Shown: positions 1 to 15,374 of the stretch, one piece after another
Layout of the letters: the number at the start of each line of letters is the position of its first letter
How positions within the stretch are numbered: the stretch's first letter is position 1
Source: Chrysomallon squamiferum
Taxonomy: Eukaryota; Mollusca; Gastropoda; Neomphalida; Peltospiridae
DNA: 64,000 nt
Assembly (NCBI GenBank): GCA_012295275.1
Contig: CM022668.1
Span: 635,157 to 699,156, forward strand
Direction of reading: 5' to 3'
Translations under genes and position numbers: made by a program
The notes under the pieces: generated by a model
What the model was told of the DNA's origin: nothing
The model's input: only the letters and a program-made list of their open reading frames with translations
The model's database searches: none

Positions 1-852
1 TTAAAGCACTTCATTCATTTCAAAACCGAGACTTGGTAAAACATTCCAGTTTTTTTTTAAATGAATCTGTTTCATTCTTTTGTGTATTGTTATTATAGTT
101 TTTATGATAACATGTTCATAGAGTTAAAAACAATTTAAAAAATTAAACAATTAACAAACTTCGGTCACGGGCCAATCAAAAGTTGAACAGGCGAGTCAGA
201 GTATTGGTGGCCCGACTGGCCAGTCAAACGTGCATCTAACTGGTAGAGAGGGAGCTTGCATACGTGCACGTGACGGAGAAAGCTAGTGAGATAAATAAAT
301 AGACTGACGGACGGATGGACAGATGATCGGATAGATACACAGAGAGACAGACATACAGACAAATATATAGAGATGGACAGAGAGACGGGCAGGCAGGTAG
401 ATAGTTACAGACAGACAGACAGAAATAGAGATAGATACAAACAGAGAGAGAGAGATGTCTGTGTATGTTTATGTAAGAGAATCTATGTAAGAAAAGGAAT
501 GAAAGAGAAGCAGAAAGCTAGAGCGCGAGAAAGTGTTAGAGCGGTTGGTGTGACTGGTTTTCACAGCTCTTGTGTGAGAGACACAGATGAAACTAATCTG
601 AAAACATTTCATATTCATCCATCAAGCAGATGTTTACTTACCTCTCGGTAATGAATGGATGAGTTGTCAGGGAAACAGATATGTTTACTTATCTGTGACA
701 TTTAATCAAAAATGTCTGTTTGACCGATGTCCGTCCTATGTATGTATGTATGTGTTTGTTCGCCTACTGATATTTGATTATTACTTTTTTTTCTTTTCCT
801 TCAATCGTCCTTTCTTCCTTTTTGTTTTGGTTATTTCTATCTATCTGTGTGC

Positions 853-854
<2 letters not shown>

Positions 855-909
<55 letters not shown>
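855..909. repeat. (GT)n microsatellite
   Basis: Perfect dinucleotide run of about 27 units. The cysteine/valine-rich frame through it is a repeat translation. Confidence 0.95.
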
Positions 910-911
<2 letters not shown>

Positions 912-1663
912 GACAGAGAGATACATTTTATGTCACAAATAAAATAAATTTAAAAGTCTGAATCAGTTTTTAATAAAAAGGAATACGAAGACAGCAACGT
1001 TATTTTTTTTTTTTTTTAAATGACATTTTCTGGAGGGATATTGTCATTAAAAAATAATTACGTGAAATAAAAAAATGTTATAATGAATTTAAGATTGAGC
1101 ATGGGGAATATTAAAATATCATTAGTGACATTTCTACGTTGGTTTCTTTTCGCTTTTGAAACCAAAAATATATATAATTAACAGAACGAAAATAAAATGA
1201 TTTTTCTCAAAAACAAAAAAATAATTATAATGTAATCAAAAGTGAAATATAGAAGAATTTTTTCTGTGGGCGAAGTTTTCTAGAATATTTTTTAAAAGTT
1301 TTATATGAAAAAGATATGAAAAATCCGAAACAGTGATAATGTGATTTGTCTTCATCAGCATAGTCTTCCCTTAAGAGCAGTTCATCCATTTTTAAATTAA
1401 TCTTGACCAAAATGAACATGTCAAAAAGAAATTTGTCTAGAATGTGAAAAATTCGACAGTTGTAAAACAAAAATAACAAATATTAACAGGTATATAGATA
1501 GGAAGATAGGTAGGTAGATAGGTAAAAAGATAGGCTGACAGAAAAACAGACAGACAGACAGAAGATAGATAGATATCATGAAAGGGGTAAAAAAGAAACT
1601 AAGAAAAAAAGGACAGAAAAAAGAAAGTTTTGTTGTCTTTGGTTGTAGAAAATTTCAATGTAC

Positions 1664-1670
<7 letters not shown>

Positions 1671-1729
<59 letters not shown>
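1671..1729. repeat. (TC)n microsatellite
   Basis: Perfect TC run of about 29 units, followed by a degenerate TCTA-type tract. Confidence 0.95.
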
Positions 1730-1732
<3 letters not shown>

Positions 1733-3212
1733 ATATTTGTGTGTCTATTTATCTGACTTTCTATCTATTCATCTATATCTATGAATCTGTCGCTTTTCAT
1801 TAAATCTGATAGAATATCCATGAAATCGGTGCGTGATTATTTTTGTTATATATTGTTTTAACCGATTCACGCAGAATGTGCAACGTCATAGTAACCGAGA
1901 GAAAATTATTTTTGTTGTCGTTACAGAACACGGAGATCCTTAAAAGCAAAATCACATTAAACTGCCCTTTCTAATGTTCGCCGTGGGCCGTGTCGAAATT
2001 GTCCGTCCTGATTATAAATCAGATGTCATTTTCATTTTGTTTGAAAGAAAAACAAATACTGACCTTTACTCCGTCACTTTTGTCAACACGTAGTCGTGGA
2101 GGAGTATTTTATTTCGGTGTGCCCGGCTGACAGATCAAATGTACGATCACGTTTTGGCTGACCCATCTAAAAATTAACATGAAACGTCACGTCCGGCTTT
2201 CTTAAATGAATAGAAAGAAACGCGACAGTGCACGCGCTATGACAATCGACTGTTTCGCTCGCCTATTGCCCGTATCAGATTCTAGAGTGATTTTATTCAA
2301 GTAATCATTTGACAAAGCACTTTACCAGTAATAAACACTGCGCGATTACCCAAACAGCCTCGTTTTAAATCCAGTAATTTTCGTATTGGTTTTCTGCTAA
2401 TCGAGGACGTTTTATTGCGGATTTTTCCGGTAACTCGTGCTATTCATGAGACCGTTGATATCGGTTGTTCTTTGCACGTTACTAGGATTTAGAAAAAAAT
2501 CCCTAACACGGACTTCAGATTTTACCTAGTATTTCCTCCCCCTCCAGAAACGTTTGTGCCCAAAGCGAGTTAATATTTTAAAATGAAGAGTTGGAATTTA
2601 TTTTTGCTTGCTTTTATTGCTTATGTAATTGTCCACTCCCACGCCTATTGAAAGTAGGATATAATTTTTGAACCACAATTTGCATTACCATAAGTAATTA
2701 CAGTAATTTGGACATTTTGTCGTTTTAAAAAACTTTACTGACTGTTTGTAATGAGATCTGTAATCGTGGGCGGATACTGTGGATACTTTAACGTTCAAAC
2801 CAATATCAACAATTATAATTATTGTTATTGTTGTCGCCGTCGTTCTTATAATTAGTAGTGCCGGCTAAGAAATGCTATGCGAAAACATCCAAAATTGTAA
2901 ACATTTATTTATCCATTCATTCATTCATTTTCAGCCGAAATCGTGATAGCTAAATAAATAAATTTTATGAGAATGAAATTAATGAATGAGGCTAATTGTA
3001 GAGTAAGGTGGATTAATAACTGCATAGGACGAGTTGTTATTCTTTAAGTGATTTGTTACATTTTTCGGTTAATGTGATATGTGAAAACATGAATAAAGGG
3101 TCAAAAACACTTTCGGGTGTGTTATACCTTTTCTTTGATAAAAATATGACAAAAAGAAAATAAAGAAAACTGTTTGAATTCATATTGGTAGTAGTAATAG
3201 TACAAATAATAA

Positions 3213-3249
3213 TGGCAGCGGTGTGTTTCGAACCCATACCTCCGAAAAG
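3213..3249 (-). pseudogene. tRNA-Leu 3' fragment
   Basis: Read on the minus strand, this matches the variable arm, T arm and 3' acceptor strand of the intact tRNA-Leu gene at 5,636-5,717, with a handful of substitutions. The T-loop GGTTCGAA core and terminal GCTGCCA are kept, but the T stem no longer pairs well and the D arm and anticodon arm are absent. It is a dead gene fragment or a tRNA-derived repeat relic, not a functional tRNA. Confidence 0.75.
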
Positions 3250-3259
3250 ACAGTTGATA

Positions 3260-5625
<2,366 letters not shown>

Positions 5626-5630
5626 AAAAA
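5626..5630 (-). terminator. Pol III terminator of tRNA-Leu
   Basis: A run of five T on the minus strand, six bases after the discriminator base of the tRNA gene; this is the expected RNA polymerase III stop signal. Confidence 0.7.
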
Positions 5631-5635
5631 TTGTT

Positions 5636-5717
5636 TGGCAGCGGTGGGATTCGAACCCACGCCTCCGAAGAGACTGGTGCCTTAAACCAGCGCCTTAGAC
5701 CGCTCGGCCACGCTACC
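5636..5717 (-). tRNA. tRNA-Leu (anticodon AAG)
   Basis: Nuclear type-II leucine tRNA of 82 nt including discriminator A (5,636). The acceptor stem GGTAGCG pairs with CGCTGCC with one G.T pair. The D arm contains TGGCCGAGCGGTC (A box), the anticodon stem CTGGT/ACCAG closes the loop TTAAGGC with anticodon AAG, there is a long variable arm, and the T arm carries GGTTCGAATCC (B box). It has no intron and a T run follows. AAG is read as inosine-AG after modification and decodes CUU/CUC leucine codons. All stems pair, so the gene looks functional. Confidence 0.95.
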
Positions 5718-5719
5718 AT

Positions 5720-6386
5720 TGAGTAAAACTTGTTTCTAAATATTCTTAATATATGAATTCACTTACACAACTTTTTATGTAGCCATTTAAGTAACGAAGA
5801 TACAATTTTAACTATTTCTGTGCTGATGATTTTGTTTAAATACTATATTTTTGTGTGTAGTAAAATTCACCTATAATGAGTTTTCTTAAATGTGGAACAT
5901 TCCGACATGTATCGTGTTTTCCCGATTCTTACACTAAACGATCTACAATGAACCGAAATTATTTTGAAACAGGAATAACATATACATTTTCTGGTATTTT
6001 TTTAATAATCAGTTTCATTTATAATTATTCGAAATTCATTAATGTCTCGATATCTAAATATAGTCTGACTTTAACAATAGGTTTAGTCTTTGTTCTTTTC
6101 GTTCGCTTGTTGACTACAACAGATTAAGAGTCCTGCTTAATTTTGAAGAAAATGCATCGTTAAAAATTATTCTATTCAATTAAACGTTAATCCATTGTAC
6201 ATTTCATTCCAGAATGAAGACCGTCAAGGTTTGTGATATGATCTTTTATTGATTTGTTTTCAAATTTCTGTTTTGATTAATTTATTTTTATTTATTATCG
6301 CTTCTTTATTATTTCTTATTTTAGTGTTCGTTGCATCTTATAAGATATTTACAGAAACCGGATGCGGATGTTAATAAACTACAAGC
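5720..6386 (+). promoter_or_regulatory. Upstream region of UCHL5
   Basis: AT-rich sequence between the tRNA gene (minus) and the UCHL5 start codon. No TATA box or CCAAT box stands out. The last 60 bases before the ATG are slightly less AT-rich and are probably 5' untranslated leader; the transcription start cannot be placed by eye. Confidence 0.35.
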
Positions 6387-7064
6387 ATGGCGTCTAGTGC
6401 AGGAGATTGGTGTCTAATTGAAAGCGATCCTGGAGTTTTTACAGAACTGATAAGAGGATTTGGTAATTTACTTATCCTTAAAAGCTGGTTAATTCATAAC
6501 AGTCGAATAAAGATAATTAGTGGAGTAATACAGTTTTTATTTATATTTCTAATTGTGTTTCTTTTGGTTTTCTTTTTGTTTTTCCTTAAAAAATTTAAAA
6601 TATTCTAGAATCTATTGTTCGTTAATTTTTCTGTTTAATATTAATTACAGGAAAATTTATGTTTCAGTTCAGCTTAATGAAGCATGACAGTTACCTTTGA
6701 TATATCTGTCATTAGCAATACACTAACAGTACACACTTTCACTTTGATATTTCATTAGTTGTAATGTAAATTTAATCAAGGAGAATCATAATGTTATTAA
6801 TACTTGATAATTTTTTTGTATAAAAAAATATGGGAGAGAGCTCTTTATAGTTGTATTAGTATTAGAATCTACTGATAATAATTGTTAGAAATCTCGGTTA
6901 TTTCAGCACTAGAGCTAATAGAGACACTGAAAATAATATTTATATTTTATTAATCTTTTTACTTTGTTTCTTTTTTCTTTTGTTTGATCAGTATAAAATA
7001 ATTTAGTAAAATATGTTTATGATAATCTTGCATTTTAGGTGTTTGAGTTTTTTTGTTGTTAATA

Positions 7065-7158
<94 letters not shown>

Positions 7159-10100
7159 CTCGTATAAAACTATATAAACCCCATTTTCATTTGTCAGACT
7201 TACCACATCAACTAAAAAGTTTCAACACTGACAGCCATAGAAGTTCCTTTGAACTAAAACTAGTGAAATAAAGGGTTGATCCAAATGCAAGATTTTATTT
7301 TTAAAATGTTTTCTTAGGCTATTTCATTTCAGTATTAACACAGTATTTGTATATATAATTCAAATCAAAAACAAAAAGTGAAATTCTTATAAATCCAAGA
7401 ATTCCATCAATATATTAATTCCTGTTTATTTTTTACCAAAAACATTGAGTTACAAGAATGTAAATTAAGTGAAATTATATTGTAGGTGATCATTAATCAT
7501 TATGTAAAACTAAAAGCAAAAACAAAAGAACAGTGAGAAGTTAAAATAATTTGGATAATTCCACAATGTTCTTTTAGTTTAACTAGAATAATAACTAGGT
7601 AAGCTCTTTGAAAATATCAATTAGTGGAGAAAGTCTTATTTAAATTCATAGTTATTATAGATTATTAGATCGCATCCCTAATAAAATTGTATATATTGTC
7701 ACATGTTAATAAGGTTTGTCACAAACCACATTCATTTAATTTGTATTTTAGGTTGTCAAGGTGTCCAAGTTGAAGAAATATGGAGTTTGGATCCAGAGAA
7801 TTTTCAGAATCTGAAGTAAAATAATTTTTTCTAGAAACTTTCTGTAAAAATATCATATTTCAGTTACTTTACACAGTTTATTGTTTAGAATAGAGACAGA
7901 ACCACTTGCACATAATGTTTGAAATATTAAGTTAAAGTTTTTAATTTAGTCAAATTTAAAAGTAATAATCATCTTATTTTCCGTGCTGATTGTTTTAGCA
8001 TTTAGCATTGTGGATTTTAACAGGCATAACTGTGACTGATAGCAAATCATGAAAACTGTACTTTTCAGGAGTGTGGTTGCCTTCTTGTGGTGCATATTTT
8101 TTAACACAATTAATATTTTGAATTTTCTACTCAGTGCTTGGGCTTCATTATAGACACATCACCAAAATTCAAAAATGTTCACCATCTATTTTTTATTATA
8201 GTGTAATGTTATTTTGTTTGTAGACCGGTTCACGGTTTGATTTTTCTCTTCAAATGGGTACCAGACAAAGAACCAGAAGGTTCAATAGTGAAAGATTCAA
8301 GGCTGGAAAAAATATTTTTTGCTAAACAGGTAAACATAATAAAATGTGTATTTGTTATTTGTCCTTAGTGTTAAGATATTTCAATAAATGATATACATTT
8401 TCTGATACCTAACTGAAAATCATTAACATATGAACTAAATTTCAAATTTTAATTTTAACAATAGGATTTTAATAGGAAAACAGAAATACCCAAAACTATG
8501 TTTGATTTGTTTAAGACATAGAAAGAAATAGACCTATTTTATTTATTCAGATCTTTGGATAAAGAAGAATAAGTTTATTTTATAAACAAAATAATATTTC
8601 TCAAATACTGTTATTTTTATTATTATTACTATTCCTATTTTTAACATAATTGTTATTAATATTATATTAATCATTATTGTTGTTTACTAAATTTTATTCA
8701 GGTTATAAACAATGCATGTGCAACCCAGGCTATTTTGAGTATTTTACTAAACACAAATCATGCAGATGTGGAACTTGGTGAAACTTTAACGGTCTTCAAA
8801 GAATTTGCTCAGTCATTTGACCCATCTGTAAGTTATTTTATCAATCAACAGCTGAGTGTGTGTTATAATTAGTTGTTTGATTCATCAGTAAGTTGTGATT
8901 AGTCATTTGATCTGTCAATAAGTTTTTATTAGTCCTTTGTCTATCAGTAGGTTTTAATTATATTTATTATACCAGTAAGTCTTCTACAAGTGTGAGATAC
9001 AATAAAAAAGAAATAGATTAATTGTATCCTTATTTTAAAACAAAATGCTGTTGTTAAGCCTTTTTCACTTTTTAATATTTTATTTTGGTACAGCTAAGGG
9101 GACTCAGTCTTAGTAACTCAGATGTCATCAGACAAGTACACAACAGTTTTGCAAGGTGAGTTAAGGTTTTACATGAAACATAAAACTTTAAATTAATTAC
9201 AGTTTAGATTATCCTGCAAAAATGTGAATTAAAGTAAACTTCCTACAAGATGTATATTAAAATAATAAAGAGGTTTAAACATGTTTGTGTAAAAGTTCAA
9301 TTTAAAGAAAGATTAAAAGCTAATTGTGAAGACATATTTCATAGGCTCAAGTTTAAATGGTGTCTAAACATGGCTTGATACTGACGAAAAAGTTGCTCTG
9401 AAGAAAGAAATGTTTTATTTGACATCACCTTCCAGATTTTAAACTTGCACTTATGTCACTTATTAACATTCATACTGAAAGAACAACCACTGATGTCACA
9501 GAAGGGTACTGTTTTACAGTCTCTGTGTCTCTGAGGCAGGAAGGTGCTTTCCATGTCCTTGGTTACAGGGTCACTTGTAATGGTTAGAGTGGGAAATAGA
9601 CTTATGAAAGAATTGACAAGGTTTGACCACATGACTGTTCATGCTTCACATTTAGATATTGCCATGATAGTGATAAAAGCAATGTTATAACAGCGTCTGT
9701 CATTTTAGACTGGTATTATGCCTATTCATAACACTTTATGATTTAATGTAACACTTTATTTATACAGCAGAATAGATATTAATGCCACAAAGTGTTATCA
9801 GTCATCTTACTGGATTACTTCTGTTTTTATATAATGCAAAACAATTTTTTGGATGATTATAATTTTTTTTTTCATTTTTAGCTATTAGATTTTTGTAAGC
9901 TGACCAAATAGATGAAATGTTATTCAGTAAAGATTATTTTTTATAAAAAAAAAAGTATTTTATCTTTGCTTTCAGACAGCAGATGTTTGAGTTTGATGAT
10001 AAGCAGTCTAAAAAAGATGATGATGTCTATCACTTTGTTGGGTACATCCCGATAGATGGACGTCTCTATGAACTGGATGGACTAAAAGAAGGACCTGTTG

Positions 10101-13100
10101 ACTTAGGTGAGATAAAAGTGTCACATGATCATTATCAAGTCTAGGAGATACAGACATTTAGAACACCATGACAGGGATTAGTAAATTCAAACTGACTGTA
10201 ATTTATTATTGTGATGGTTTAATGTATCCACAATACATGAACAAGAATACAGCTTGAATTATTTATTAATTTAAAAACATATCAGTTAATTATACACAAG
10301 AAAATAAAAACAACTAAATTCTTTACAGTATTTACGAAATCTAAATTAAAATAGGGAATTAGTCAATTGAACTAATTAAAGACATAATCAATCACAGAAG
10401 AATCAGGATAATTAAGTTACTATAAGTTTTAAGTTATGTGATATATATATGTTAAACAAATGCACCATTAATGACACAGATAACTGTACAAAAACAATGG
10501 AGAAAAGCATCTTACCAGATCCCACTGCCAAACATGCATACAGCAACAGTAGAGTTGACAGTCCTCTCCTGCAACCTCTGTGCTCATCAAAGGGAAATGC
10601 GGTGTTGTGCTTCTGCCTGCTTGTCACTTCTTACCTGAACCCATGTTCATCTTGTTGAATTAAAGAATGAGACGAGCAGTCTTGCTGACAAATTTCTAAA
10701 CTGTGATTGGACACAAAACTTTTTGCCATAACTGAGCTGGCAATTAACTTACCTCTAAAATTTAAAACCTACCTTTAAAAGTTTGTCATTGCATCATTTC
10801 CTGTAAAAGGGTATTAAGAATTTTATTAATCTAGTGGTTCAAAATAAAAAATAATTTTTTTTAATTTATAATAATGACACTAGTGTTTTTCATTGTAAGT
10901 TTAGCGTTCCTTATCCTAAATATTTTATAAGATTTGATATATTTGGAATCTGAGTAATTTTGTGATGATAAAAATACGAGAATAGTTTTGTTATGTGGGT
11001 TTTCTGATAATCAGTGTATGTATATTTGGGGGGGGGGATATTTAATTTATTCAACTTTTTTTAAATTTCTTTTCTTTAGATTTTCTTTATTTTTCTGTAA
11101 ACTTTTTTATTTTATTATTATTATTAGTTATATTTTTATGTATTTATTTATTTTTGCTATCTAATAAATCATTTAATTTTCTTTTGTTATTTTTATGAAT
11201 AATTTTATTTGTTTGTTTAGTTATGTCTTTGTTAATTAGTTAGTTTGTTTGTAGGAGCAGTTCCAACTGATGTGGACTGGCTGGATCTTGTTAGACCTGT
11301 GATAGAAAAAAGAATGCAGAAGTGAGGTTTGATTAGCTATGGATATTTATTTTATAAAACATTAAACTAAAAGAGGAATTACATTAAGAATCTATTTAAA
11401 AAATAAAAACATTAAATAAAGCTAAATAAAAAAAATTATATAAAATCTGGTAATGTTTACTTCAGTTGATCCTTTTCTGTTAATTTAAGATTATACTTAG
11501 TTCATATAAACTAATTACAAGTCAGGAGTCATCAACTGTGTTAATTAGTTTTATTTTGTATAATATTTTGTTGTTAACAGTAATATTAATTCCATTGAAA
11601 AGATGTATTTTTATTTTATTTTAGTGATTGATGTGTTGATAATTTTTATTTATTTTAAATTGCAGGTACAGTGCTGATGAGATACATTTTAATTTAATGG
11701 CAGTTGTGTCAGACAAGAAAATGATTTATGAGAAAAAACTGAAAGAACTGACAAGTAAACTGGAGGTGAGAGATTTAAAATTTTATCTTTAGAAATTAAA
11801 AATGATTCATTAAATATTATTATTGTTGAAGTTGTTCTTAAAGCAATATTTATATTGTACTTGTAGGGAAAAAAATACAGTGAAGTTATATATATATTTT
11901 TTTATCTTCCAGTGGATATTTTGTTATATTACTTTTCCTTAAATGTCTTAGTAGTTAATGATGTTTGTACATGCAGGAAGGTAGCATGGAGTGTGATAAT
12001 TTGGAGGCAGAAATCAGTCGCCTGACCTGTCTGATACAAGAAGAAGAACAGAAAATGAAGAGATATAAGGTTTGTTTTTAGTTAATGTGAATAGCAATAT
12101 TAATTATTCTTTGAGCTAAGGATGTGGTACGTAGTATAAAATATGCTTTGCTGCTAATTGGAAAGAATAACCTATGTCAGTGGGATTTCTCTCTCATATC
12201 TGTATGGTTCATAACCACATAACCCTAAATAAAATGTGTTGAGTGCAATGTTAAATAAAACATTTCCTCCTTTGCAGTTTAGCCAGTGTTACAAATTCCT
12301 GTGCATCATTCCTTCTTTCAAATGAGACCTTCAATACTAATTAACAATTAACATAACTAACATAATTTTAAACACATTTTTGATTCTATTAATTATTTCA
12401 ATTACTTCTATTTATTAAATCTTTATTTTATTTCATTTCATTTTATTGATTGATTGATTCATTCATTCACTGAAAAACAAGAATAGCAAAATGTTGAATT
12501 TTTAAATGTAACTGTACTAAGTAAGTTGTTGCAGAATATGCAGAATGAACCTGTAATCAGACGTTCATGTAAATTTTTATATTTACTTATATACAAGAAA
12601 ATTGAGAAACAGTCAGTAGGATGGAAGTTTATAAAATCTAGTTAGATGTTTGTTTTGTATTATGACTTATATTTTATATTAATTACGTTTTAACAAAACA
12701 ATAATTATAGTAAAAATAAATCCTAATAAACTTAATTTTAATAATATTATAATATTTTTTTTCAGGCTGAAAACATTAGACGGCGACATAATTATCTCCC
12801 TTTTATAATGGAGTTGTTGAAAATACTTGCTAAAGAAGGAAAATTGATCTCTCTAGTAGAAAAGGTTTGTGATTGTATTCCTTGTTGTCATGGCTACATC
12901 ATAAAAAAGTAGACAACAATATGGAAGTTATTTTCAATAATTACTCCCTCAGATACTTGTTAGCAATAAAAAAAAAATGACTTAATGAGTTAACTAATTT
13001 CACATAATGTCATTTCTTTTCTTTTTCAGTTTGATCTTGATTAGCTAACAAGAAAAAAGTACAATAAAAAAATACATATGGATACTGCCATTTTGCTGTA

Positions 13101-13447
13101 GTTGTCATGTCAATGCATACAGAGTAGACCAGTTTCCACTTTCAGTCTCCTTATGTATGTGATGTTATGACAGCACAGATAAATATGATTTGTGCAACTA
13201 AGAATTAAGACCTGAACACACCCACACACAGCTCTGATATATGATTCGTTGTTTAATAGAAACTTCACAGTTATTTGTATTCATTGTATTATAGTAACAA
13301 AACATCACAATAATAATTTAAATTTTCTTTTTTTGAGATTTATTGTGAATTTCATTTTAGTTTTCTGGTTTCTTTTTGCAGGCAAAACAGATAGCTGCAC
13401 AGAAACGAGAACAGAAAGAAAAACTGATAGAAAAATCTGCTGCTTGA
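6387..13447 (+). CDS. UCHL5: Ubiquitin carboxyl-terminal hydrolase L5 (UCH37)
   Basis: Cysteine deubiquitinase; in other animals it trims ubiquitin chains at the 26S proteasome (via RPN13/ADRM1) and associates with INO80 (via NFRKB). Coding exons: 6387-6462, 7752-7815, 8224-8329, 8702-8827, 9094-9155, 9976-10106, 11255-11321, 11666-11765, 11977-12069, 12766-12864, 13382-13447. Every junction is GT-AG and in phase, giving 329 residues, the length of human UCHL5. The N-terminus [11 protein letters not shown] and the segment [12 protein letters not shown] are diagnostic. The oxyanion Q82, catalytic C88 (NNACATQA), H164 (YHFVGYIP) and D179 (YELDG) fall at the human positions. The C-terminal ULD-type tail keeps [13 protein letters not shown] and ends in a charged KREQKEK-rich tail. 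The start follows from alignment to the family. No damage seen; an ordinary, conserved housekeeping gene. Confidence 0.97.
7068..7157. repeat. (GA)n microsatellite in UCHL5 intron 1
   Basis: About 45 uninterrupted GA units. The Arg-Glu and Ser-Leu frames on the two strands are repeat translations. Confidence 0.95.
12150..12275 (+). mobile_element. Degenerate SINE-like 3' end
   Basis: Lies in UCHL5 intron 9. The tail shows CACATAACC, AAATAAAATGTGTTGAGTGC and TTAAATAAAACATTTCC in order, a layout I recall from abundant gastropod and bivalve SINE-like repeats. A second diverged copy with the same order of motifs is at about 19,868-20,005. The 5' (tRNA-derived) part is not recognisable. Confidence 0.55.
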
Positions 13448-13976
13448 AACACAAATAGGTTGATACAGTAATTGATAAAAGACAGCACAGCAAACTTAAA
13501 TAGGCAAATAAATAAATAATACTCAGAGAGATAAATGAATGATACATATAGGTAACTGTATACAAAGATAGAGAAATGAAAGACACAGAATTAGATAAAT
13601 AAGAGACTGCTGATGAAATAATATAAATAGTATATTTGATACAGCTGGGTATACAGTTCATAGAGGATTATAAATGATAAATATAAACAGATGAGGTATA
13701 ATTTAGATTATTGTTGATAAAAGATTGTCAGATATTTTGTTTCTAGAATTATGGATATAGTTGAGTTCAAAAATGTTTAAGACATACAAAAACAGATTTT
13801 TATGTATAGATCGTTGATAATTATCTCCCTTCCTTTAAGCTGTTTCTGTTTGATGTTTGATCTTTTCAATTGAAAATCTGTTATTATTTTAATTTTTCAG
13901 ATGAAATGTTTAACAGCTGGAAATCTTGTTGTTACCATGGTAAAGATGGATGTTTATTTTCTGTTGTTTTGTTGAC

Positions 13977-13982
13977 AATAAA
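13977..13982 (+). promoter_or_regulatory. Polyadenylation signal of UCHL5
   Basis: AATAAA about 530 bases after the UCHL5 stop codon, followed by a T/G-rich stretch, as expected at a cleavage site. It is the best candidate 3' end for the transcript. Confidence 0.6.
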
Positions 13983-13999
13983 GTCATTTCACAGTTTTG

Positions 14000-15374
14000 G
14001 ATTTGTAAACTTTTGACATTCTTCTTCAGAACTGAAATTTTTGCATAAACTGCCTCAAAATATTTGTTTTTAAGGTTTATTTTTTATTTATTTATTTATT
14101 TATTTATCAATTTTTTATTATTATTACTTCATTTTTTTTTTTTTACTGCTCATGTAAGGTAAATATAATGTTGTCCTGTAAGGTAACCCAGACCCATTAT
14201 TGTGGACTGTATGTTTACATTTTTAACATGACTTAAAAGTTCAGTGAGCCAGTTGAAATCACGAATGTCAGTGGTAACAGAAGTATATCTTGTTTTTTTA
14301 ATTATTATTTTTCTTAACTTAAAATAGAAATCTACAAGTTAAAATAATGTTTAAAAAGAATTTTATACATTATGACAGTGCCTGCCAGAACTGATCATAT
14401 TTGTATTTTATGTAAATTTGTATCATGGATGTAAAAATCATTCCCTTCACTTTCAAATGTATACAGAAATACTTACAACGGTATACAGAAATACTTACAA
14501 TGTAATTGGTAATTTAATATTTTAAATTTACAACAAACAATTCTAATTTATCTACAACTAAGACGGTTTTCCTGAAAATAAAATTACAGAAACATTTGAT
14601 AACACTGACAGGCATCTAGGAAATCCTATAAAGTATTTGAATTTGGTGCTTGTATTTAATAATGAGAAGACGAAGTAATAATAATAATACAGTGATGATA
14701 ATGATGATAAATCAATAAATCATTTGTTATGTTTATATGAAAGTAGTGATATCTTTGTAGCAGAAGTCCATTGAAATGCAGAATATGTACATACTGAGAA
14801 AGTTTACAACTGTGGTTTTACTTGCTAATAGAAAATTCAGTATCCTCTTTATGACTCGTGCACCAGGTTGGGTTACATTTTTATTTTTTATTTTTTATTT
14901 TTTTTTAATCCTTCATCAATATTTTCTCTAGTATGGCAGCATCTCTATTTTGAATTTATAGTTGTTACAACAAAATGGATATTTGTTTCGTGTAATAAAT
15001 GGATGTGTTTTACATCTCCAAAAACATACATTGTTCTATTAATTATTTTCATTTTGTAACAAAGCACAGTTTGCTACTCGGTTATTCATGTCACGTGATT
15101 CAGTTGGCGTTGAAAAAAATTAAGTATTAAAAGTACACGTTAACTATGTTATATTTTTTAAAATTATTTTTCTGCAGGCAGTTTAAAAATAGACAATAAT
15201 CAACATTTCGTTAAAGCGTTGCACGTTACGACGCAGGGTGGAGGGAGAACACAATTACATTTGGTGGTTGCAGTGTCTGATGGGGGTCTGGAAGTTCAGT
15301 TGCGAAAAATGTACGTGCTTAAAACCTGGAAGGTAAAAATAAAATAAGTACCACAATTTCTGCATATCACTCAC
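14000..15374. other. Intergenic region downstream of UCHL5
   Basis: AT-rich, mostly unique-looking sequence with no convincing gene. Around 15,180-15,335 the base composition is less AT-rich, and a short ATG-initiated frame at 15,280 runs into a possible donor at 15,333. It has no recognisable homology and no partner exon. Confidence 0.4.

Larger units (their letters stand above)
1..3200. other. Gene-poor region with simple repeats
   Basis: No reading frame here looks like a conserved protein. The first kilobase is dominated by degenerate GACA/GATA-type repeats, a (GT)n tract and poly-T runs. About 1,850-2,560 is less repetitive and richer in CpG than its surroundings, which could be regulatory or an unrecognised exon, but I find no frame with convincing splice sites. 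The long frames on both strands come from repeats. Confidence 0.5.

Noticed and set aside
659-961. 100-codon frame across the (GT)n tract
   Set aside because: More than a quarter is Cys-Val from the microsatellite and the rest is low-complexity; no homology or splice support.
13305-13661. 118-codon minus-strand frame overlapping UCHL5 exon 11
   Set aside because: Overlaps a confirmed coding exon in antisense and consists of Ser/Leu/Ile low-complexity sequence.
15280-15332. Short Cys-containing frame MGVWKFSCEKCTCLKPGR running into a possible donor
   Set aside because: No partner exon with a matching phase and no recognisable family; too short to stand alone.
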